41,080 bases of DNA from Falsiroseomonas sp044341625 (GCA_044341625.1 JBIIRI010000009.1:1-41080); one strand, 5' to 3'; positions 18,059 to 25,880 are shown, counted from the first letter of the stretch. Translations and numbers: made by a program. The notes: generated by a model from the letters alone, not told the origin.

Positions 18059-19098
18059 AGCCCGACGCGCTCCATGTGGCAGGCGAGGTCGACCATGCGG
18101 CAGGCATAGCCCATCTCGTTGTCGTACCAGGCGTAGATCTTCAGCAGCGTGCCGTCGGTGACCATGGTCGATGGCGCGTCCACGATCGCGCTGCGCGTAT
18201 CCCGCGCGTAGTCCGCGCTGACGAGGGGGCGGGTTTCGTAGCCCAATATGCCCGCCAGCGGGCCGGCGGCGGCTTGCGCGAATAGCGCGTTCACCTCCTC
18301 CGCGCTCGTCTCCCGCCGCATTTCGAAGACGCAATCGGTGAGGGAGGCGTTGAGGACCGGCGCGCGCACCGCATGGCCGTTCAGCTTCCCCTTCAGCTCC
18401 GGGTAGATCAGCGCGATGGCGGTGGCGCTGCCCGTCGTCGTCGGCGCGAGGGAGAGCATGGCGGACCGTGCGCGGCGCAGATCCTTGTGCGGCGCATCCA
18501 CGACCAGGTTGGTGTTGGTCGGATCGTGGATCGTCGTGATCTGCCCGTGGCGGATCCCGATCGCCTCATGCACCACCTTCACCACCGGGGCGAGGCAGTT
18601 GGTGGTGCAGGAGGCGGCCGTGACGATGGGATGCCGCGCGGGGTCGTAGAGATGCTCGTTCACGCCGACGACCACATTCAGCACCGTGTCGAACTTCACA
18701 GGTGCGGCGACGATGACGCGCTTCGCCCCGCGGTCCAGATGGCCTTGCAGCACATCCGGCGCCAGGAACTTGCCCGTGCACTCCAGCACCAGATCGACAC
18801 CGAGATCGCCCCAGGGGATGTCCCCCGGCTTCGCATGCTCGGAAAAGCCGAGCCGCGTGTCGCCGATGCGGATGGCGGCTTCCCCTTCCGCTGCGATCCC
18901 CGCGCGCCAGCGGCCCTGCACGCTGTCGAATTCCAGCAGATGCGCCGTGGCCGCCGCGCCGCCCTTGATCTCATTGAGGTGCACGACCTCCAGCCGGTTC
19001 GCGCCGCGCGGATCGCCGGCTTGCCGTTCCGCCGCGCCCATGGCTGCACGCAGAGCGAGCCGGCCGATGCGGCCCATGCCATTGATGCCGACCCTCAT
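18055..19098 (-). CDS. gap: ArsJ-associated glyceraldehyde-3-phosphate dehydrogenase
   Basis: A 347-residue NAD-dependent GAPDH. The Rossmann motif is VGINGMGRIGR, the catalytic cysteine is Cys164 in TAASCTTNCLAP, the substrate region is TIHDPTNTNLVVD, and the C-terminal WYDNEMGYACRMVDLA is conserved. The stretch LNEIKGGAAATAHLLEFDSVQGRW is of the type seen in arsenic-operon GAPDHs rather than glycolytic ones. With arsenate in place of phosphate it forms 1-arseno-3-phosphoglycerate for ArsJ to export. The ATG overlaps the arsRC stop by 4 bases and its own stop overlaps the arsJ start, so all three genes are translationally coupled. Confidence 0.93.
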   Translation of the reverse strand: MRVGINGMGRIGRLALRAAMGAAERQAGDPRGANRLEVVHLNEIKGGAAATAHLLEFDSVQGRWRAGIAAEGEAAIRIGDTRLGFSEHAKPGDIPWGDLGVDLVLECTGKFLAPDVLQGHLDRGAKRVIVAAPVKFDTVLNVVVGVNEHLYDPARHPIVTAASCTTNCLAPVVKVVHEAIGIRHGQITTIHDPTNTNLVVDAPHKDLRRARSAMLSLAPTTTGSATAIALIYPELKGKLNGHAVRAPVLNASLTDCVFEMRRETSAEEVNALFAQAAAGPLAGILGYETRPLVSADYARDTRSAIVDAPSTMVTDGTLLKIYAWYDNEMGYACRMVDLACHMERVGL

Positions 19099-19958
19099 GC
19101 GCGTGACCCCGAAAGCGCCCGCGGATCCGCCAGCTCATCGAGGCGCGCCTTGAGCGCGAGGCGATCGAGCGTGCCGAAGGGCAGGCTGGTGAAGATGGAA
19201 AGCCGCCGGTGGAGCGCGGCGTAGAGCTCGTTCAGCAAGGTCGCGCGTTCGGCCGCGCTGCCGCTGAACTTCGCCGGATCGGGCAGCGGCCAGGCGCCTG
19301 TCAGCACCGTACCGCCGAAATCCGGGCAACGCTGCCCGGCCAGCGTGTCGCAGAGCGCGATGGCGAAATCCACGCGCGGCGCGCCTTCGCCGATGAACTC
19401 ATCCCAGGACTTGGATCGCGCCGCCGAGACATCATGGCCGAGCGCCTTGAGCTGCTGCAGCACCTCCGGCAGCGGGCCTTCGGCGGCGGGGTCGGAGCCG
19501 GCGGAAAAGGCGCGGAACCGACCTTCGCCGATCCGGTTCAGAATCGCTTCCGCCATGATGGAGCGCGCGGAATTCCGCGTGCAGAGGAACAGCACGTTGA
19601 AGACGCTGGATTGCGTCCCGGCGGCGTCCCCGGGGTTGTCGAACAGCTGGTGCAAGTTGCCGCACCGCGCCGGATTTCCCTCGCAGCAGGCTTCCGCCAG
19701 GAAGACCAACAGCGCGCGCAGCCTTTCGATCCGCGCGGCATAGACCAGGCTGCGCCCATGCCTGGTCGGGGCCACCAGCCCGGCCTGTTCCAGCGCCCGC
19801 AGATGGAAGGACAGGGTGGAGCCCGGCACGCTGAGCCGCAGCGCGATCTCACCCGCCGCCAAACCCTGGGGCCCGGCTCCGAGCAGGGCGCGCATCAGGT
19901 CAAGCCGCGTGGCCTGGCCCAGCGCTGTGAAGGTGGCTGCCGCCTCATCCGTCTCCAT
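19095..19958 (-). CDS. arsRC: Fused ArsR repressor - thioredoxin-type arsenate reductase (ArsR-ArsC)
   Basis: A 287-residue two-domain protein. Residues 1 to about 105 are an ArsR winged helix (recognition helix VPGSTLSFHLRALEQAGLV, wing HGRSLVYAA). Instead of a CxC in the DNA-binding helix it has Cys91, Cys92 and Cys99 (ACCEGNPARCGN) at the domain end, similar to the C-terminal As(III) site of the Acidithiobacillus ArsR. From about residue 119 there is a low-molecular-weight-phosphatase-type ArsC: P-loop CTRNSARS (Cys126, Arg132) and the resolving pair Cys203 and Cys211 (CDTLAGQRCP), then LTGAWPLPDP. It thus senses arsenite and reduces arsenate. A GTG at 20015 would add 19 residues; the ATG at 19958 fits the ArsR domain better. 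Confidence 0.93.
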   Translation of the reverse strand: METDEAAATFTALGQATRLDLMRALLGAGPQGLAAGEIALRLSVPGSTLSFHLRALEQAGLVAPTRHGRSLVYAARIERLRALLVFLAEACCEGNPARCGNLHQLFDNPGDAAGTQSSVFNVLFLCTRNSARSIMAEAILNRIGEGRFRAFSAGSDPAAEGPLPEVLQQLKALGHDVSAARSKSWDEFIGEGAPRVDFAIALCDTLAGQRCPDFGGTVLTGAWPLPDPAKFSGSAAERATLLNELYAALHRRLSIFTSLPFGTLDRLALKARLDELADPRALSGSRA

Positions 19959-20013
19959 GTTTCCAGTATAGTCGAAGCAACATGTCAGCGGTGTGACATT
20001 GCCATGACGCAAC
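19959..20013 (-). promoter_or_regulatory. Putative ars promoter/operator
   Basis: Upstream of the arsRC ATG, the minus strand carries TATACT (19965-19970), a good -10 hexamer, within the locally AT-rich TTGCTTCGACTATACTGG. It lies only 6 bases before the ATG, so the message would be nearly leaderless; no clear -35 at standard spacing was found. The same segment is where an ArsR dimer would be expected to bind for autoregulation. Low confidence. Confidence 0.35.
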
Positions 20014-20082
20014 ACGCCTTCCGCTGGGGACGGAAGGCGTGGGCGCGCGTGATGGGTTGCGCGGCCCTGGTGCGGGCCGCGC
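20014..20082 (-). terminator. Two tandem hairpins after tctA
   Basis: Two perfect stems lie between the tctA stop and the ars promoter: GCGCGGCCC (20059-20067) with GGGCCGCGC (20074-20082), and ACGCCTTCCG (20014-20023) with CGGAAGGCGT (20031-20040). The first begins 5 bases after the tctA stop in the transcript direction. They plausibly terminate the tctCBA message and insulate the ars operon, which is read in the same direction. Confidence 0.55.
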
Positions 20083-20087
20083 GAGGG

Positions 20088-21590
20088 TCAAGCCGGGGCC
20101 AAGCCGCGTCGGCGCGGCCAGATCGCGGCGATCAGCGGCCAGGCCAACAGCACGATGCCCGCCGTCATGATCGATCCCGACAGCCAGCCATGGAAGAAGA
20201 TGGTCAGGTCGCCCTCTCCGACCAGCAGCGACTGGCGGAAGGCTTCTTCCGTCCGGTCGCCGAGGACCAGCGCGAGGACGAGCGGGGCGAGAGGATAGTC
20301 CAGCTTCTTCAGCACATAGCCGATCACGCCGAAGATCAGCATCAGCACGATGTCGAATTCGGCATTGTTCACCGTAAAGGCGCCGATCGCGCAGACCACG
20401 AGGATGAGGGCTGCGATGATCGAGAAGGGTACGCGCAGGATCGCCGCGAACCACGGCACCGCGACCAGCACGATGATCAGCCCCGCGATGTTGCCGAGAT
20501 ACATCGACGCGATCAGGCCCCAGACGAAGTCCTTCTGTTCCACGAACATCATCGGCCCCGGCTGCAAGCCCCACATGATGAGGCCGCCCAACAGGACGGC
20601 CGCGGTGGGCGATCCCGGAACGCCGAGGGTCAGCATGGGCAGCAGGGCGGAGGTGCCGGCGGCATGCGCCGCTGTCTCCGGCGCGATCACGCCTTCGACC
20701 CGGCCCTTGCCGAAATCCTTGCCATGCTTCGACATCCGCCGCGCGATGCCGTAACTCATGAAGGAGGCAGGCGTCGCGCCCGCGGGCGTGATGCCCATCC
20801 AGCATCCGACCAGCGCCGAGCGCATCGCGATCACCCAGTGCTTCGGTAATTCGAGCCAGGTGCGGATCACCACCTTCATGTCGATCCGGGCCTTGTGGCC
20901 CTTGAAGCGCAGCCCGTCCTCGATGGAGGACAGGATCTCGCTGATGCCGAACAGGCCGATCACCGCGACGAGGAAGTCGAAGCCGCGGATCATCTCGGTC
21001 TGGCCGAAGGTCATGCGAAGCTGGCCGGTCATCGCATCCATCCCGACCGTGGCCAGCAGGAAGCCCAGCATCATCGCCATCAGGGTCTTCAACGGGTTGC
21101 CGCGTCCCATGCCGACGAAGGCGGCGAAGGACAGGAACATCACTGCGAAGAATTCAGGCGGGCCGAAGCGCAGGGCGAAGCCGGCGACGATCGGGGCGAC
21201 GAAGGTGATCATCACCACCGCCACGAAGGCGCCGACGAAGCTCGAGGTGAAGGCCGCCGTCAGCGCTTCCCCCGCGCGGCCCTGCTGGGCCATCGGGTAG
21301 CCGTCGAAGGTGGTGGCGACGGACCAGGGCTCGCCGGGGATGTTGAACAGGATGGAGGTGATCGCGCCCCCGAACAGCGCGCCCCAATAGATGCAGGACA
21401 GCATGATGACCGCCGAGACAGGCGACATCGCGAAGGTCAGCGGCAGCAGGATCGCGATGCCATTTGCCCCGCCCAGCCCCGGCAGCACGCCGATCAGCAC
21501 GCCGAGGATGATGCCGACCATCATCAGCATCATGTTCTCGGGCTGCAGGGCCACCGTGAAGCCCTGCATCAACAGGCCAAGTTCTTCCAT
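20088..21590 (-). CDS. tctA: Tripartite tricarboxylate transporter large permease TctA (system 1)
   Basis: A 500-residue integral membrane protein with about 12 hydrophobic segments. TctA hallmarks are GVLIGVLPGLGGANGIAILLPLTF near the start, YWGALFGGAITSILFNIPGEPWSVATTFDGYPMAQQGRAGEAL, and the second inverted-repeat half ALLPMLTLGVPGSPTAAVLLGGLIMWGLQPGP. It carries the transport path of a TTT system energised by an ion gradient. It is the last gene of tctC-tctB-tctA on the minus strand, 25 bases after tctB. The ATG at 21590 is chosen because the permease signature starts a few residues later. Confidence 0.95.
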   Translation of the reverse strand: MEELGLLMQGFTVALQPENMMLMMVGIILGVLIGVLPGLGGANGIAILLPLTFAMSPVSAVIMLSCIYWGALFGGAITSILFNIPGEPWSVATTFDGYPMAQQGRAGEALTAAFTSSFVGAFVAVVMITFVAPIVAGFALRFGPPEFFAVMFLSFAAFVGMGRGNPLKTLMAMMLGFLLATVGMDAMTGQLRMTFGQTEMIRGFDFLVAVIGLFGISEILSSIEDGLRFKGHKARIDMKVVIRTWLELPKHWVIAMRSALVGCWMGITPAGATPASFMSYGIARRMSKHGKDFGKGRVEGVIAPETAAHAAGTSALLPMLTLGVPGSPTAAVLLGGLIMWGLQPGPMMFVEQKDFVWGLIASMYLGNIAGLIIVLVAVPWFAAILRVPFSIIAALILVVCAIGAFTVNNAEFDIVLMLIFGVIGYVLKKLDYPLAPLVLALVLGDRTEEAFRQSLLVGEGDLTIFFHGWLSGSIMTAGIVLLAWPLIAAIWPRRRGLAPA

Positions 21591-21615
21591 GTCGGACCGC
21601 TCCGGCTGGGGGGCG

Positions 21616-22209
21616 TCAGTAGCCGAGGAATTCTTCGATCGGGCCCTTGGGCAGCGCGACGAGGAACCAGATCTCGAACACCACAAAGGTGACGACCGCC
21701 GTGGCCAGCCCCGCGGGCAGCGCCCGCCACAGCGCGAAGCCGCCCAGCCGCACCATGAACCACGCCACCAGAATGGCGGAGGCGATGTAGATTCCGGTGA
21801 AGGGGATGGCCGCGACATAGATTGCCGTCGGGATGAAGACCGTCGCGACGGTCCTGGCCTGCTGCCAGGTCAGGAACATCGGCCTGCCGTCCTCGCCCGC
21901 CGCTTCCCCCCGTGCGCTGTGCAGGACGGGCAGCAGGTTGGCGGCGGAGGCGAGGACCAGCAGCAGCCCGATCCAGAAGGGGAAGTAGCCCGATTGCGGG
22001 CCATCCGCGCCCCAGCCCGCGCCGAGCCGCGCGCTGTCCCAGATCGCGACGGCGCCGGCGAAGGCGAAGGCCAGCGAGGTCGCGATCTCCATCGCGCGGG
22101 TGGTGACGCCGCGCGCCGGCGCGGCATCTGTCACGAAGATCTTGGCCATCGCCGCACCGGCGGTCGCGCCATCCGGGGCGCGCAGCGGACCTTGGTTGTG
22201 CATGCTCAT
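21616..22209 (-). CDS. tctB: Tripartite tricarboxylate transporter small permease TctB (system 1)
   Basis: A 197-residue membrane protein with four hydrophobic segments: IATSLAFAFAGAVAIWDSA, FPFWIGLLLVLASAANLLPVL, TVFIPTAIYVAAIPFTGIYIA and LATAVVTFVVFEIWFLVALP. The conserved GPQSGYFPFWIGL motif is diagnostic for TctB. It is the small partner of TctA. A long N-terminal region of about 38 polar residues precedes the first segment, longer than usual; an internal ATG at residue 21 (MAKIF) is a possible alternative start. It lies 7 bases after tctC. Confidence 0.9.
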   Translation of the reverse strand: MSMHNQGPLRAPDGATAGAAMAKIFVTDAAPARGVTTRAMEIATSLAFAFAGAVAIWDSARLGAGWGADGPQSGYFPFWIGLLLVLASAANLLPVLHSARGEAAGEDGRPMFLTWQQARTVATVFIPTAIYVAAIPFTGIYIASAILVAWFMVRLGGFALWRALPAGLATAVVTFVVFEIWFLVALPKGPIEEFLGY

Positions 22210-22216
22210 CGCCGCC

Positions 22217-23233
22217 TCAGCTCTGGCCTGCCAGGAAGCCGGCTTCCTGCATCAACGAACGGTGGCGCGCTTCCTCCCGCTCCAGCCAGGCGCGGAAGGG
22301 ATCGCCGGTCATGGTCGTGGTGTTGAATGCGCCCTGCGCCATCAGCTCGCGCCATTCCGGCGTCTCTCGCACCTTGCCCAGCAGGTCGACATAGAAGGCG
22401 ATCTGCGCCGCGTTGATGCCGGGTGCGCCCATGATGCCGCGCAGCATCAGGTATTCGACGTCGAGCCCCGATTCCTTCGCGGTCGGGATGTCGCGCCAGG
22501 CCATCGTCTCCGTCATCCGCTCCGTCCCCGACAGGCGCTGGCTGTCGAAGACGCAGAGCGGGCGCAGCGCGCCGGAACGCCAATGCGTCACCGCCTCGAT
22601 CGGATTGTTCACCGTGCAGTCGATATGCCGCCCGACAAGCTGCACCGCCACATCGCCGCCGCCGCGGAAGGGCACGTAGTTGAAGGGCGCGCCGATGGCG
22701 CGCGTCAGCGCGGCGGTGATGATCTGGTCTTCCTGCTTCGACCCCGTCCCACCCATGCGAAGACGGCTGGCCTTCGCCGCCGCTACGAATTGTGCCACGT
22801 TCTCCCACGGCGATTGCGCGTTCACCCACAGCACGAATTCGTCGAGCGCCATCATCTTGATCGGAGTCAGGTCGCGCCAGCTGAAGGGCACGCCAGTGGC
22901 CATCGGCGTGGTGAACAGGTTGGACAGCGTGATGATCAGCAGATGCGGGTTGGCGCGCGCGCCCCGCGCTTCCAGGAAGCCTTCCGCGCCCGCGCCGCCG
23001 GCCTTGTTCACCACCACGATCGGCTGGCGCATCAGGCTGTGCTTGGACACGATCCCCTGGATGACGCGCGCCATCTGGTCCGCACCGCCACCCGTCCCGG
23101 CCGGGACGATGAACTGCACCGGCCGGCTCGGCTCCCACCCCCGCTGCGCAAGGGCAGGGCGGGCAAGCGCGACCGCGCCGACAACCCCGCCGAGACCGAG
23201 CGCGAAGCCACGTCGCGACACCAACCGATCCAT
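22217..23233 (-). CDS. tctC: Tripartite tricarboxylate transporter binding protein TctC/Bug (system 1)
   Basis: A 338-residue periplasmic protein. The signal peptide carries twin arginines (SRRGFALGLGG) and ends at ALA before QRGWEPSRPV, suggesting possible Tat export. Bug-family features are VQFIVPAGTGGGADQMARVI, VVVNKAGGAGAEGFLEAR, the ligand loop MGGTGSKQEDQ and FNYVPFRGGGDVAVQLVG. These proteins enclose a carboxylated ligand through two ordered water molecules; the ligand here is unknown. It is first in the tctCBA operon and divergent from a FAH-family hydrolase whose substrate may be related. Confidence 0.93.
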   Translation of the reverse strand: MDRLVSRRGFALGLGGVVGAVALARPALAQRGWEPSRPVQFIVPAGTGGGADQMARVIQGIVSKHSLMRQPIVVVNKAGGAGAEGFLEARGARANPHLLIITLSNLFTTPMATGVPFSWRDLTPIKMMALDEFVLWVNAQSPWENVAQFVAAAKASRLRMGGTGSKQEDQIITAALTRAIGAPFNYVPFRGGGDVAVQLVGRHIDCTVNNPIEAVTHWRSGALRPLCVFDSQRLSGTERMTETMAWRDIPTAKESGLDVEYLMLRGIMGAPGINAAQIAFYVDLLGKVRETPEWRELMAQGAFNTTTMTGDPFRAWLEREEARHRSLMQEAGFLAGQS

Positions 23234-23378
23234 GATCTTTCTCCCTCCGAACCGTGTGGGAGGGGTCCAGTGGAGCCGAAACTACGGTAAATCAAAGAAA
23301 ATCGTGTAAAGCTCGGTGACCCCTTCGTGCCCGCGGCACGGGGGCGCGTTATGTTCCGACCGAACAAGGAGATGGCGC
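23234..23378. promoter_or_regulatory. Divergent promoter region, tctCBA / FAH-family hydrolase
   Basis: These 145 bases hold one of the few AT-rich patches of the window (about 23284-23312, containing GTAAATCAAAGAAAATCGTG), a likely place for promoters of both divergent units. AAGGAG at 23366-23371 is the ribosome binding site of the hydrolase. No clear -35/-10 pair or repeated operator could be defined by eye. Confidence 0.4.
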
Positions 23379-24170
23379 ATGGCGCTCTGGATCCGCTTCA
23401 GCCGCGATGGGCGCGAAGGCTTCGGCACGCTGCGGGACGACAGCATCGCCGTGCATGCGGGCGACCTCTTCGGCGCGCCTACGCCGACCGGAGAGGTGAT
23501 CGCGCGCGAGGATATCGTTCTGCTCTCGCCGGTGCGGCCGAGGGTCTTCATCGGGCTCTGGAACAATTTCCATGAGGCCGCGGCGAAGCAGGGGCTCGCG
23601 CATCCGGAATCCCCGCTGTTCTTCCTGAAGTCGCCGGGCAGCGTGGTCGGGCCGGATGCGCCCATTCCCGTGCCCGCCGGCTACACCGGCCGCGTGATCT
23701 ACGAGGGCGAGTTGGGCCTCGTGATCGGGCGTCGCGTCAGCAACGCCGATGAGGCGGAGGCCGCGCGGGCGATCTTCGGCGTGACCTGCGTGAACGACGT
23801 CACGGCGCTCGACCTGCTGAACGCGGATGCGTCCTTCGCCCAATGGGCGCGCGCCAAGGGCTGCGACGGCTTCGGGCCGGTGGGGCCGGCGATCGCGACC
23901 GGGCTCGACTGGTCGTCGCTCCGCGTGCAGGTCGCGCTGAACGGCCGGGTGCGGCAGGACTACCCCTGCGCCGACATGATCATCCCGCCCGCCCGGATCG
24001 TGTCCCTGATCTCGCGGGAGATGACGCTGGAGCCGGGCGATGTCATTGCCTGCGGCACGTCGGTCGGCGCCTTGCCGATGCGGCCGGGGATGGTGGTGGA
24101 GGTGACGATCGCGGGGATCGGCACGCTCCGCAATGTCTTCGGCGCGTCAGACCATGATCGGCACCGATAG
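23379..24170 (+). CDS. Fumarylacetoacetate hydrolase (FAH) family protein
   Basis: A 263-residue enzyme with a strong AAGGAG seven bases before the ATG. FAH-fold motifs in order: the metal motif YEGELGLVIGRRV (E-x-E), GVTCVNDVTALDLL, AKGCDGFGPVGPAIAT, then CGTSVGALPMRPGMVVEVTIAGIGTLRN. The family covers HpaG-type isomerase/decarboxylases, acylpyruvases and related C-C hydrolases acting on 2-oxo or 2-hydroxydienoic acids; the exact reaction cannot be read. It is divergent from tctCBA, suggesting that the transporter imports its pathway substrate (inference). The stop codon lies in the loop of a 15-bp hairpin, and the last residues (SDHDRHR) are encoded by its left arm. Confidence 0.88.
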   Translation: MALWIRFSRDGREGFGTLRDDSIAVHAGDLFGAPTPTGEVIAREDIVLLSPVRPRVFIGLWNNFHEAAAKQGLAHPESPLFFLKSPGSVVGPDAPIPVPAGYTGRVIYEGELGLVIGRRVSNADEAEAARAIFGVTCVNDVTALDLLNADASFAQWARAKGCDGFGPVGPAIATGLDWSSLRVQVALNGRVRQDYPCADMIIPPARIVSLISREMTLEPGDVIACGTSVGALPMRPGMVVEVTIAGIGTLRNVFGASDHDRHR

Positions 24171-24189
24171 AGGCGCCGATCATGGTCTG
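24148..24189 (+). terminator. Perfect 15-bp hairpin spanning the stop of the FAH-family gene
   Basis: CAGACCATGATCGGC (24148-24162) pairs exactly with GCCGATCATGGTCTG (24175-24189). The 12-base loop holds the TAG stop (24168-24170). A short GGTTTTG follows at about 24196-24202. It is a likely terminator, unusual because it begins inside the coding region. Confidence 0.6.
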
Positions 24190-24204
24190 GCGTCTGGTTT
24201 TGTC

Positions 24205-24252
24205 GCGTGATTCACGCCTTCGGCCGTTCCAGCCTACGGCGATCACGCTCTA
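24205..24252. repeat. Imperfect palindrome with TAGAGC end
   Basis: GCGTGATTCACGCC (24205-24218) is an imperfect partner of GGCGATCACGCTCTA (24238-24252), so the arms share GCGTGAT and CGCC. The outer TAGAGC (read on the minus strand) is the same end seen in the element at 8466-8514, hinting at related dispersed palindromes. Confidence 0.35.
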
Positions 24253-24257
24253 GTTCC

Positions 24258-24284
24258 GCGCGGTCAGGCGAGGCCTGACCGCGC
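24258..24284 (-). terminator. Perfect 12-bp hairpin after the MmgE/PrpD gene
   Basis: GCGCGGTCAGGC (24258-24269) and GCCTGACCGCGC (24273-24284) form a 12-bp stem with a 3-base loop, 6 bases after the stop of the minus-strand gene. It faces the hairpin of the convergent FAH-family gene, so each gene has its own. Confidence 0.65.
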
Positions 24285-24290
24285 AGGCCC

Positions 24291-25649
24291 TCAGCCGCGG
24301 AACGCGATGGCGTCCAGCCGCGGCGCGTCGAAGGCGGTGGCGCCGAAGGCGACCAGCGCATCCGCCCGCGCCGCATCCCAGCCGCCATGCAGGCAATTCG
24401 CCCGCGCCTTCGTCTCGATCTCCGCGCGCGACAGCGGATCGGCCGCGCCGCCGCGCAGATTCGCCTGCCGTTCCTCCACGACAGAGCCATCGCGCAAGGT
24501 GACCCGGACATGGCCGGTATAGGCGCGCGGATAGGGATTGGCCGGGTCCACCACATAGCTGACCTTGGCGCACAGCGCCCGCAGGTCCGGCCGCTGCACC
24601 ATCTCCTCGGTGAAGGCCTCGAGGCCCGCGCCGCCCAGCACGAGCCCGGCCGCGACGCCATAGGGCACGCTGAACTTCGCCGCATAGGCGTTGGGCGGCG
24701 CCTGCTTGGACGACAGCGGTTCCCACAGCCGGTGCAGAATGCCTTCCGCCGTCTCGCAGGTGACGGAGACGATGTCAGCTGGCTTCACGCCACGCTGGGC
24801 CAGGCGGATGGCGCAATCCACATAGGGCTGCGTCATCGTGCCATTCGCCCAGGGCTTGAAGGCGATGGTCGCCGCGACCCAGTCGGTGCCGAAGCCGTCC
24901 AGCAGCGCGGCCCAGTTGCCGTCCGTGTTGCGCGCGAAGCCGTGGAACAGGCCGTGCGGCCCTTCGAAGACGGTGCGCGGGCCGAAGAAGCCGCCCTTGG
25001 CGAGCAGCGCCGCGCGCAGCCCCGCCTGCGCCGCCCAGCCCGGATGCAGCCGCTTCGTCCAGGCACCATCCGTCAGGTATTCGATGATACCGGAGGACAT
25101 CGAGCCAGCGATGCCGAGCGCATCCACCACCTGCCGCGGCGTGAGCCGCATCGCCACCGCCGCCGCCAGCGCCGCGGCCGGCGTGCCGAGGGCGGAGGTC
25201 GGGTGGAAGCCGGCCTTGTGCACGGCCTTCGGGATCACGGTGGACAGCCGGCACGCCGCTTCGGCGCCCACCGCGATGCCGCGCATGGCATCGGCGCCCG
25301 AAAGGCCGAATCGCTCCGCCGCGGCCAGCACCGCGGGGATCACGACGGCGCCGGAGTGGATCGGGCCGCCTTCGAAGGTGTCGTCGTAATCCTCGCCATG
25401 CGCGGCAAGGCCGTTGATGATGCAGGCATCGGAGGCGCCGAGGCCGCCCGCATGGCCGAAGGCGGTGCAGGGCCCTGGCCCCTCGGCCGCGCCAACGGCG
25501 GCCGCCACATAATCCGTGCCGCGCGCCGAGACGCAGAGCCCGGCCACATCGATCAGCAGCCTTTCGCACGTCTCCCGCATCGCCGCTTCCGGCCGTGCGG
25601 CCAATGCTGCCTCCGCGAGGCGTTCCGCGATGGTCGCTGCGCTGGTCAT
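24291..25649 (-). CDS. MmgE/PrpD family protein (copy 1)
   Basis: A 452-residue protein of the family that includes 2-methylcitrate dehydratase, cis-aconitate decarboxylase and iminodisuccinate epimerase. The all-alpha domain holds the family motif GLAAHGEDYDDTFEGGPIHSG and later EYLTDGAWTKRLHPGWAAQAGL. The lid-domain active region is KPWANGTMTQPYVDCAI, replacing the common KPYPSC-type lysine loop. It probably isomerises, dehydrates or decarboxylates a di- or tricarboxylate; the substrate is unknown. The ATG at 25649 is chosen because the domain starts at once. It is divergent from copy 2 across a region with three TGYATGCAA boxes, so both are likely co-regulated. Confidence 0.9.
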   Translation of the reverse strand: MTSAATIAERLAEAALAARPEAAMRETCERLLIDVAGLCVSARGTDYVAAAVGAAEGPGPCTAFGHAGGLGASDACIINGLAAHGEDYDDTFEGGPIHSGAVVIPAVLAAAERFGLSGADAMRGIAVGAEAACRLSTVIPKAVHKAGFHPTSALGTPAAALAAAVAMRLTPRQVVDALGIAGSMSSGIIEYLTDGAWTKRLHPGWAAQAGLRAALLAKGGFFGPRTVFEGPHGLFHGFARNTDGNWAALLDGFGTDWVAATIAFKPWANGTMTQPYVDCAIRLAQRGVKPADIVSVTCETAEGILHRLWEPLSSKQAPPNAYAAKFSVPYGVAAGLVLGGAGLEAFTEEMVQRPDLRALCAKVSYVVDPANPYPRAYTGHVRVTLRDGSVVEERQANLRGGAADPLSRAEIETKARANCLHGGWDAARADALVAFGATAFDAPRLDAIAFRG

Positions 25650-25700
25650 GACGTGTTCCCCCAAAAATCGCCGGGCATCGGCCAGCGCCGCAAGCCGGAC

Positions 25701-25811
25701 TGTATGCAATAGAACGCGAGCCCGCGAGCCGCGTCCCTTGCGGCCCTGCCGGTTTGGCGGCTTACGCGCGCGCGATGATGCATGCAACCGCACGCGCCCC
25801 AATGTATGCAA
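25701..25811. promoter_or_regulatory. Three TGYATGCAA boxes in the divergent MmgE/PrpD promoter region
   Basis: The 231-base divergent region (25650-25880) contains TGTATGCAA at 25701-25709, TGCATGCAA at 25779-25787 and TGTATGCAA at 25803-25811, all in the same orientation; the last two are 24 bases apart. The word resembles half of TTGYATRCAA-type palindromes bound by FCD GntR regulators. The only GntR gene in the window (33143) is in the same catabolic block, so it is the obvious candidate ligand-responsive regulator. The boxes are seen; the binding is inferred. Confidence 0.5.
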
Positions 25812-25880
25812 CGGTACACGGGCCTGCTAGTGTCGGCGCCACGACGCGGCGGAACGTCCGCGCCTGGGGGGAGGAACCGC

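Noticed and set aside
18055..19098. Assignment of the GAPDH as the housekeeping glycolytic enzyme
   Set aside because: It is translationally coupled to arsRC and arsJ and has the LNEIKGG type of N-terminal region seen in arsenic operons; no other glycolytic gene is near.
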